Below are positions 55,653 through 64,000 of a stretch of DNA of 64,000 bases, in pieces; within the stretch, counting starts at the first letter, position 1; every line of letters begins with the position of its first letter. The notes beneath the pieces are model-generated. The model was not told the DNA's origin. It ran no database searches and saw only the letters and a program-made list of their open reading frames with translations. The stretch lies in contig NC_054083.1 in assembly GCF_017562075.2 (NCBI RefSeq), positions 20,953,428 through 21,017,427 on the forward strand, read 5' to 3'. This DNA comes from Anopheles merus. Its lineage: Eukaryota; Arthropoda; Insecta; Diptera; Culicidae. A program made the position numbers and the translations under genes.

Positions 55653-57488
55653 GTGTACCCTTTGCCGCCCAATTAAGTGGCAGCACAACAGAGCACCATC
55701 ACCAAAAAAAACACACACACCAGCGTGGGAGAAAAACTAGTGCAACTGCATATTTCTCTCAACACAAAAGAATCGAATTTCCTAAACAATGGCGACGATG
55801 AGAGTGGTAGCAGCAACCAGAAGTAGTTGCACACCTACCCATGCCACCCACCGGATCAAGCCGGGGAGATCTTGCTGTGAAACTGTGCCACGAATCTTCC
55901 CATGGCAGCGCAGTTGGCGTTAGAGCGTCACCGCGTTTGACCGTGCGCCGTGTACTGCCCAAAATGCAATCAAGCGCCATCGCACGATTCATTCGTCCGG
56001 GGATTGAAACGACCCTCCCTCTCTTTGCTTTGTTATTTGATAGTCAACGCGCACAGCAACATCGAATGCGCACGAAATTCTAGTCACCGTCCGATGCGAA
56101 AAAGCCCAATCTTGCCCAATCACACCAACCAGCCGATGAGGAACGATCAGTCAGATGTTGTTGTTTTTATGACACTTGTTTTTTCGATCGCATGTTCATT
56201 CCTTAAATTAACCTCGCGCTTAAAACGACCAGCGACCTTCCAATTCTGAGATGATGCTATTTTTAATGCCTTCTCCTCCTCGAAACTCCTCGAAAGCGCC
56301 ATACATTCTATACGAGCCGAGGTTGTGTGTTGATGAATGGGCCAAACAAAACATCGATCAGTTGGATTTGTACAAAGGGGGGGGGGAGGCTACTTTACAG
56401 CCACTAAAAAAACTACCACTGAGATCGATGATGGTTGACTCATCGATGAGGGCTCATAAACGCACCTGTCTTGCGTTCGCGCCACCACGATAAGCAGTTG
56501 TCAATGAAACGTCGACACTAATGATGATCGGTGGATTCTGGAAGGGGAAGGGAAGTAATCGGCTTCAATTACCCGCTATCAAAGCGGATGGCCACCACCG
56601 ATGTGTGTCGGATGTGTAGATGCAGGGCGATGATGATTGCGATGATGATGCCAGCAATTATGCATACGACCAGGAATAGAAGTCTAGCTAACACACAACA
56701 TACGTCCACGACTCGATCGGCCCCGGTGGAATGATTGATCATCTTGAATCGGCTGGAAAAATGCATCACTTAAAAATGCATTCAAGTGATTGTTGAGTTT
56801 GCCGCGTGGAGATGTCTGTATGTCACGTGTATCGTGACGCCCTTGGCACATCAACAGGAAGGAAGATGTCTCGATCTTGATACGCGCACGATTTGTTTGT
56901 TTGTTTGCTGTCCAGCTCGGTCGTCCAAACCGTTGGAATACTCAAGGACAGGGTGTGTTTGGTGTTAGGATGTTGTGTCACGTTGTTTTGTCCAAAAACA
57001 GGAGTGTCCGATGAGTGGTACTCGCGTGAAGCAGGTGCAGGCAGACAGGCCCCAATCTAATGTGCCTTCTCTTCAACCCCGTTTTCCAGTTCGTCATTGC
57101 TGCCCTGGCCGCCGTTGCCGTCGCCCAGAACCCGGACGCCGATGCGCAGGTGCTGAGCTCCGACAGTGTCGTCAACCCGGACGGCTCGTACCAGTGGAAC
57201 TACGAGACGAGCAACGGTATCCGCGCCCAGGAGCAGGGCGTCGGTGGCCAGTCGGCGCAGGGTTCCGCCTCGTGGACCGACCGTGACGGTACGCCCATCT
57301 CGCTGACGTACGTGGCCGACGAGAACGGCTACCAGCCGCAGGGTGACCATCTGCCGCGCGAGGGCCCCGTCCCGGCCCACGTGCTGAAGACGCTCGAGTT
57401 CATCCGCGCCAACCCGCCCAAGGACGACCCGAACTTCAACATCCAGGCGCTGGAGGCCGAAATCGCCAGACTGCAGGCTCTGCAGTAA
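53909..57488 (+). CDS. RR-1 cuticular protein B, two exons
   Basis: Exon 1 is 53909-53920 (ATG TTC CGA GTG, MFRV), followed by donor gtgagt. Intron 1 is phase 0 and 3169 bases. Exon 2 is 57090-57488 after acceptor ttttccag. The 136-residue protein has the signal peptide MFRVFVIAALAAVAVAQ, split between exons. An RR-1 chitin-binding region follows (YQWNYETSNGIRAQEQGVGG, then YVADENGYQPQGDHLP) and then the tail VLKTLEFIRANPPKDDPNF. It is secreted into cuticle and binds chitin. It is about 70 percent like gene A over exon 2 and has the same orientation and splice position, so the two are paralogues. The ATG at 57060 is rejected as start because it translates intron. A very short first exon carrying the start codon is usual in this family. 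Confidence 0.93.
53921..57089 (+). other. Intron 1 of cuticular gene B
   Basis: 3169 bases, AT-rich at 54.1-55.1 kb. It includes a TG microsatellite at 55619-55650 and no recognisable nested gene. Confidence 0.8.
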
Positions 57489-59555
57489 GCAGCAGAACGG
57501 GCGAGCGGAGCAGTTGGGAAGTTGACGCAGCCGTCACTAAATCTGCATCAGTCATTGAGAGCAATAGGGAAGGGAAGAATGGTAGACAGTAAGCAAGCCA
57601 GCGTAGAGAAGAGAGCAAGTGCGACACGGTGCGTACACACCAGCGTGTGCGGAGTATGAGATTTTATGGTGAAAAGCCACGTTTTCACTGTGACCTGTGC
57701 ACATACTCACATGCAGCCAGCCGCTGCACGATGCAACAACACAGCAAGAACACACCATCAAGCCTTCCCGAAGAGCGAGAGTATTGCCGAAAGAAAACGT
57801 TATCGACAAAAGGGGAAAAGGAGAGCAAAACGAGGTTAGAAGAAAGATTCTTACAAAAAAAAAACGTACACTTACTACACACACAGAGAAACACACTACA
57901 CTAGAAAGTAGAGGAAGGGAAAAATGGCAACAGCATCCCCGGAAAAAGAATGATAAGAACAACCCACGTAAACGGAAGGCAAAGCCACTAACTAAGCGAA
58001 CCATCAGACGTAGGACAGCAGGCAAGGCGTCCACCTCTTTTTTGTTTTCAATTCTCTTACACCACACTACACTTACTGCGAAGCTGTAATACTTTTGTAC
58101 ATAATTTTGACTAGTTCATTTACAAACGTCTGTGAAAAAATACGAACCATTTTGTTGTGTTTCTTTTACTACGGGGTACTGGGTTTATTTTTAAGAGAAC
58201 GTTCACCTCTAGCGCTGAAGAAAGTAAATTCAAGCAATGTGTTTCCATAAAATAGCGCGCAAACGGTGCGCCGACTATGCTGCAAAATGCCACAACCCTT
58301 CACGATCACGATTGGTGTGGTCGTGGTAATGCCGTCTGGCTGCGTTGCTGTTGCTCAACATCTCCAGTTTAAGGCTAGAGGTCACTTTCCTCCTTCTTTT
58401 TCTTGGCGGCAACCCGAACAGAAGCAATCGAAACGTCTAACATACGAGAGCGTCAAACGCATCCCACCCAGCAGTGTCGTACGTGCAGTGTGAAGCAAAC
58501 ACGACCAACAGAAACGCAATGATCAAACCTTAACCCCCGTTCCCGTTGGCGGAATCTGCTGCAAACAGATCGAAACGAGTGAAAGAAAACGGAGCAAAAA
58601 GATCACATCATAAAATACAGCAACCACAACCACAACGCGACGACAAGGAAAACGGCGGGTCGTTTTGATAGAGAATGTTTTGCATGCCAAACACATCTCC
58701 GCCGACGGGCGATCGCGATCGTTTGATTAGCGGGTTTGAGTGGGTACAGAAGAAGGCAAACAAATACACGCGGAGCAGAGCAAAGATCAAATGCCCCGCA
58801 ATCGTCGAGCGATCGTGGCAGACGATCCAAATGAAAGGGAAATGTAGAAGAAGAGGAAAAGCAATCACAGTGCGCGAAAGATAGCATCGAGATGACATAA
58901 CTCATCCCCCTTCCTGCCCGTCACTAGGTCGTAGTTGAGAGACGATCATATTTCAGGGCACTGTCGGAATGGGTTGAAGGGAAAAGCTTTCCCGGCATTA
59001 TGCATTCGTCATCGTCATCGGCCAAATGGGATGCGAGTGGACGCATGGGGCACACCCGGGGGCTGGCGTGGTTGATGAGAACGCCCTTTCGATTACTAAT
59101 GGTCGCGGGAGGATCTAGTGGATTCATTAGTGGTTGTGCTGTATAAAAGCTTTAGAAAGGAAAAATGCTGTACCATGCGACAACTACATGAGAGATAGCT
59201 TTGTTTGCATGACATAATTTTGAATGATTCTGTGAAAGTTCTTATCAACGTTAATGGTAAGCACGTGCTTCATGTCCTAAGCGCTCGCTTAGTTTGCGGA
59301 ATTATCGATCCTTATCTGAGGTTTGCATTGACTTACTTAAATACTTCATTACTTACTGGCTATAACTACTGTTTGTTTAACATATTGCTGAGTGGGTAAT
59401 CTAGTTCTAAAAAACTTTGCAGATTTATAACGTCATCTGGATCTCCCTCCAGGACCAGGATCGCCTAGTACTCAGGACATACTATGCCATTGCTAGTTCA
59501 ATAATAATTTAGTTTATTATTAGGCTTGGCAGGATAAAACCAACATTCTTTTAAG
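57489..59555. other. 3' UTR and downstream flank of cuticular gene B
   Basis: No further gene seen. No exact AATAAA follows the stop within the first 600 bases, so the transcript end is not assigned. Open frames on the minus strand (57552-58067) overlap the 3' UTR and have no motif. Confidence 0.45.
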
Positions 59556-59559
59556 TGGT

Positions 59560-59755
59560 AGGCACTGGTTATCCGCAGTATCCAATTCCAGTTCCAATTG
59601 ATATTCTAAAAGCGATTCCAATTTCAAACCAAACCTAGAACCAATACCGGAATTGAAAGTAGAATCGATCCCGACATCGATGTTGGGGCCGATGCCGGAA
59701 TTGAGCCTGGGGACGATACCCGCATCCACCCTGAAACCGATTTTGGAATCGTATC
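59560..59755. repeat. Diverged degenerate repeat (aattccgg/gatcccgac type)
   Basis: Imperfect units such as accaataccggaattgaaag and gatgccggaattgagcc. They resemble the GGTTC minisatellites in spacing and palindromic half-sites, and lie directly before an LTR-like repeat. Confidence 0.45.
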
Positions 59756-60323
59756 TGTAGTAACATCTGCATTTGTCGAAATCAACCGAAACGCGCAACA
59801 TAAGCAATGAAATCGTTACTGCAGCAAAGTAGACAAACAGAGAACGCATAGCAGCTTATCGCTAAAAGTGCAGCATAGGCAAAGATCGAGGAATGCACTC
59901 GTTCCTTGGCTAAAACAGTTGAAACGTTCCAGAACTTGCATAAAAACACCAAAAGCGCAGCATAGGCATATAGTGACCTCACTCCAATCAATGTATAAAT
60001 TGCACCTTTAATTGGGACAAAAACATATTCCATAACATATGTTGGGTATAAATAAAGCCAACTCCGATCATGGAAAGTCAGATTTGTTCAGACTGTCAGC
60101 ATAGGACTATGCCCTTCCTACATCAATCGACTTCTCATTTGAAAAGTTTAGTAATTTCCCCCTACCCAAGGTAAGGCTTCTAAACTCCAACGTTTCCAGT
60201 AATGATCACCTGGACGATCTACTGTCGAAAAGTCCGCTTCGAATATAGTGTTATTCTACCTCGAATTATGTCAGCGAAACACTGACATACCGCGATGTAC
60301 AGTTGTACGATCATCACATTACA
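59756..60323 (+). mobile_element. Solo-LTR-like repeat, third diverged copy
   Basis: Diverged homologue of 18888-19840 without the internal SINE. It shares gaaacgcgcaac, agcgcagcataggca, TATAAATA at 60047-60054 and TCAGA with its A at 60080 (33-base spacing). It ends ..cacattaca and is followed by tggcgacc. The tggcgac motif recurs at 60354 and 60588. Confidence 0.5.
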
Positions 60324-60374
60324 TGGCGACCATATCCAAAATAAACGTACTACATGGCGACCGACATGGCTGTA

Positions 60375-60580
60375 GGCCGGTCTGGTGGTACAGTCATCAA
60401 CTCGTACGACTTAACAACACGCCCGTCATTGGTTCAAGCCCCGAATAGACCGTGCTTCCATACGTCGCAAGACTGACTATTCTCCTATGGTAACAATAAG
60501 ACACTGAAAGTCTAGCTCACTTCACTAGTGGTTACAGGCAGGCCTTGACAGCGGTTGTTGTGCCAAAGAAGAAGAAGACG
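60375..60580 (+). mobile_element. SINE200-like SINE, diverged
   Basis: tRNA-like head (gtctggtggtacagtcatca, then a ggttcaagcccc B box), a body with small gaps, and a GAA tail. It sits just beyond the LTR-like repeat. No clear target duplication was found. Confidence 0.8.
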
Positions 60581-60589
60581 AACCTGGCG

Positions 60590-61050
60590 ACAGTAACTAT
60601 CATCGAACATACTACAACTTTACAATGAAATGCGTACCACTGCGGTCGTCGCAGTAATAGAATGCAATGTTACTAAGACAATCCATTGGGAAGTTTTACC
60701 GTCCGTCCGTCCTTGATACCGAAATTCCATCTAGGGTTTAAACCTCATATGAACCGTCGCCCAAGCAATAACGGGCAAATCGGCTGCGAGGTACATAAAA
60801 AAGAACGCAATCCGTTTTAGATCAGCATAATTGCGAAGGATGTTAAGTAAACAAATAGAATCAAAGTATGCATATCACTCATTTGTAAAACGAATAAACA
60901 AAAAATCAATTTTCACGTTACATAACAAATGATAAACTCTCCCTCTGCAGCATGCACATGCCCCCAAATATGCTTTACATAATTTATGGATAACACCTAA
61001 CATGACTATAACTACTATCAGAAGTTTTATTCGCTCCAAATAGATAATAG
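60590..61050. other. No supported gene
   Basis: AT-rich sequence between the SINE and the tandem repeat; nothing recognised. Confidence 0.4.
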
Positions 61051-61655
61051 AGGAAAGATGACGACCGAAGTGTGTATCCTTCCTCTCACTCCTTCCGCTA
61101 CCTTTGAGGGATGCTGCGACCAATCGAAACGCTACTAGCGTGGACTAAAATTCAAAGTATGGTACCAGGAGCTCATCTAAATCAGGAGGCAGTTCTATCG
61201 ATCCTTCTAATCGATTCTGCCAATCCATTTGTCACGCTCTCACTAGTGTGAGACGATGTATAGCCCCTCTCTCCTATTAGGCGCTTATCACATGCTCTTA
61301 TCATACGAGAGTAAAGATGACGACCGAAGTGTGTATCCTTTCTCTCACTCCTTCCGCTGCCTTTGAGGGATGCTGCAACCAATCGAAACGCTACTAGCGT
61401 GGACTAAAATTCAAAGTATGGTACCAGGAGCTCATCCAAATCAGGAGGCAGTTCTATCGATCCTTCTAATCGATTCTGCCAATCCATTTGTCACGCTCTC
61501 ACTAGTGTGAGAAGATATATAGCCCCTCTCTCCTATTAGACGCGTATCACTTGCTCTTATCATACGGGAGGAAAGATGACGATCGAAGTGTGAATCCTTC
61601 CTCTCACTCCTTCCACTACCTTTGAGGGATGCTGCGACCGACCGAATCGCTACCA
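61051..61655. repeat. 259-base tandem repeat, 2.3 copies
   Basis: The motif ggaaagatgacgaccgaagt recurs at 61052, 61311 and 61570, exactly 259 bases apart, with over 90 percent visible identity. Minus-strand frames of 66-82 codons (MVAASLKGSGRSERKD) are repeated with it, but each is open only by chance and ends differently. Confidence 0.9.
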
Positions 61656-61761
61656 TTGTGATTTCTGTCTTCCCATTTGTAGTCTTGGGTCAAACTTGTA
61701 AAGCAGATGAGAGATATGCATAGTATGCATTGTATGATAATGTTTACATTACCGTTGAAAC

Positions 61762-63175
61762 CCCTACCAGCATTAAACGGCTTTGAAGGCATTCAGAAGG
61801 CATTTAAGGCCTTAGTCGCCTTAGAAGGCGAATTAAGATTTCAACCGAAACTTTCAAGGCTGTAACGGGTTCTTTTCGAAATATTTCAACTTTTTCATTC
61901 AACAAGAACAGATAGCTTGCCGCCATCTTCGCTTGTATATATACTGGTTTTGCACCCTTACTAATGTAACTGCCAAATAGAGCAGTGACAACGCTTTTGG
62001 TTCCGAACCGAGAAAGCGTGTGTTCAAATCCTGATTTTTTATGATCTTTTTTCTGTGCTTATTTCTTTTTATATTAATATTTTCTTGCTATAATGAATAT
62101 AAACAAACTTTTTGTGAAGCAAAATGAAAATATTACCTTTTTAAAAAACATAATAATTACTCTATCTTTACCCATCATTATCAGGATGGGAGAAATATGC
62201 ATCTCATTTCTCATTTTATTAGATTTATCGAAATGAGTTTGATATATTAACACCTTTCAACGGGTTGGTCTTTAACAACCGAATAATGCAGACCATCATT
62301 AATAAAGTGAAATAGCTCAGAGCTTAACGCAAGAGAACATAACACGTAAATCCCCAAGCGCCACAGATTAAGCTTAAACGACTGGAAAATTGAATATCCA
62401 TAGAAAAAAAATGAAAGCTCCACAGCTTCATTGGTTTGATCAATAGATGGCGTATTACAACTCATCATTATATTGCTATCCTTTTCTTGCAATGTATTTC
62501 GACAAGTTGCATTTTATTATGACCTATATAGCCTTCTAACTTTCTAAGCAAAAATCTATATAAATGGTCGTGTGGTTAGATACGTGGGTATCAACACCAA
62601 TGACCATTGCTCAAATCTCACTTGCTTCAGTGCTGGTGGTTTCCGTTGGAGTTTAGTATTTAAACAATCGTATCGCCGTTCTAGTTCTAGCGATGCATAA
62701 CTTCAATGCGAAACCATACAACAGTACAGAGGAAATGAGAAAGCTCTCCTCCAAGCGATGAAGCTCAACTGGTTGGGGTATCCCACCAACAGATAGCGCC
62801 ACCAGCTTTTTTGCTATTTTTAGAATGCATGAGTCGTTTGGCGTCTGCTAAACGAAGTCTTTCTATATTCCGTTTAGGTAGAGAACTTGAGTCGTTTAGA
62901 AGCCGTTTAGTGGTCGTTTAGTGGATTTGTGGCACTTGGGTCGTGCTATCGAATCTCACGCACATATCTGGAAACACTACAACAGTGCAGTGTTGAAGAC
63001 ACTTGTAAGGTTTTCTTTTGACAGTTGCAATTTCAAATTTCAAATTAAAAGCGAAACTTTTCATTGACATATTTCAAAGGCATTTAATTACTGCTAAATG
63101 CACTGCTGATCGCCTTCAATTCGCCGGCGATTACAAGGCGATTAGAAGGCATTTAACGGAAATTTGCGGGTAGGG
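61762..63175. mobile_element. Candidate DNA element with CCCTACC inverted ends
   Basis: Left CCCTACCAGCATTAAACGG and right (reversed) CCCTACCCGCAAATTTCCG share a short terminus. Both ends carry subterminal gaaggcattta and cgccttagaaggcg pieces in opposite orientation. No target duplication is clear and no transposase is present, so this is tentative. Confidence 0.35.
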
Positions 63176-64000
63176 ACACTATGTTTTTCATCAACCTATT
63201 CTCTAGAAATGTATCTAGATCCCGAATAGACTCCAGACTAATTCGGAGCCAACCGGCATTACTGATCACTAATTACTTCAGCTGCGTTTGAAAATTAAAG
63301 CGTTGTTTGGGGTTTGTAGTGCTAACAAAACTAACGTCTTTAAATTTAGTTAGGTCGTCTTCCTATACCGAAGCACAAGTTAAGGTTTCCAAATGGCGTA
63401 GTGATATGCATGGTGGCAAGCCAGGCAAATCGGTAATGTCCCGATTCGTCTAAAATAAGTATTGAGTGACTGGGAGTTGCTGATAGGCGTAGCAATATAC
63501 CCGCTGACCATTAAACATCCCAAGCGCCACAGATTAAGCTTAAACGACTGGAAAATTGAATATCCATAGAAAAAAATGAAAGCTCCACAGCTTCATTGGT
63601 TTGATCAATAGATGGCGTATTACAACTCATCATTATATTGCTATCCTTTTCTTGCAATGTGTTTCGACAAGTTGCATTTTATTATGACCTATATAGCCTT
63701 CTAACTTTCTGAGCAAAAATCTATATAAATGGTCGTGTGGTTAGATACGTGGGTATCAACACCAATGACCATTGCTCAAATCTCACTTGCTTCAGTGCTG
63801 GTGGTTTCCGTTGGAGTTTAGTATTTAAACAATCGTATCGCCGTTCTAGTTCTAGCGATGCATAACTTCAATGCGAAACCATACAACAGTACAGAGGAAA
63901 TGAGAAAGCTCTCCTCCAAGCGATGAAGCTCAACTGGTTGGGGTATCCCACCAACAGATAGCGCCACCAGCTTTTTTGCTATTTTTAGAATGCATGAGTC
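62353..64000. repeat. 1166-base direct repeat, second copy cut by window end
   Basis: Sequence from cccaagcgccacagattaag at 62353 to 62835 recurs at 63519-64000 with only a few changes (one A lost, three substitutions). The second copy is still matching at the last base, so a tandem array may continue beyond the window. Confidence 0.9.
62563..62633 (+). other. tRNA-like stretch, possibly a SINE head
   Basis: Contains gtgtggttagatacg (A-box-like) and ttgctcaaatctc (B-box-like) at tRNA spacing, but the arms do not pair as a tRNA. The copy in the duplicated block is near 63729. A similar pair (tagagcagtgac, gtgttcaaatcc) occurs near 61977-62031. Confidence 0.3.

Overview
The window looks like nuclear DNA from a mosquito, most likely Anopheles. 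The evidence is two R&R (RR-1) cuticular protein genes with TATA plus arthropod initiator promoters, short introns, several copies of a tRNA-derived SINE resembling the Anopheles SINE200 family, and secreted genes of the 5'-nucleotidase/apyrase family. I name the organism from gene and repeat style only, without a database match. Real coding content is small: two cuticular genes and three 5'-nucleotidase-like genes. Most of the rest is repeats and apparently non-coding DNA.

Layout. 1-1330: last exon and 3' end of RR-1 cuticular gene A, whose first exon lies upstream of the window. 1330-8150: no gene seen. 8.1-29.7 kb: a gene-and-repeat cluster. It holds 5'-nucleotidase-like gene A (8156-9856, minus), a 7.7 kb block of non-LTR retrotransposon remnant carrying a foldback hAT-like element in three tandem copies (10.69-18.36 kb), and then a recent 5.9 kb tandem duplication (17902-23769 and 23770-29679). 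Each duplicate carries a solo-LTR-like repeat with a SINE inside it, plus an identical 5'-nucleotidase-like gene (B and C, minus). 29.7-53.7 kb: no convincing gene, but several small DNA transposons (pogo-like, Harbinger-like, hAT-like), SINEs and a 195-base TG repeat. 53.7-57.5 kb: cuticular gene B, complete, with a visible core promoter, a four-codon first exon and a 3.2 kb intron. 57.5-64 kb: 3' flank, another LTR-like repeat and SINE, a 259-base tandem repeat, and a 1.17 kb direct duplication cut by the window end.

The two cuticular genes encode secreted chitin-binding structural proteins. The three 5'-nucleotidase-like proteins have a signal peptide, no GPI tail and substitutions at most of the family's metal-binding and catalytic positions. 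They therefore look like secreted pseudoenzymes or binding proteins rather than working nucleotidases. Gene A is a mosaic: about two thirds of it is nearly identical to B and C, including the intron, while its 3' end, promoter and flanks are clearly diverged, which is the signature of gene conversion.
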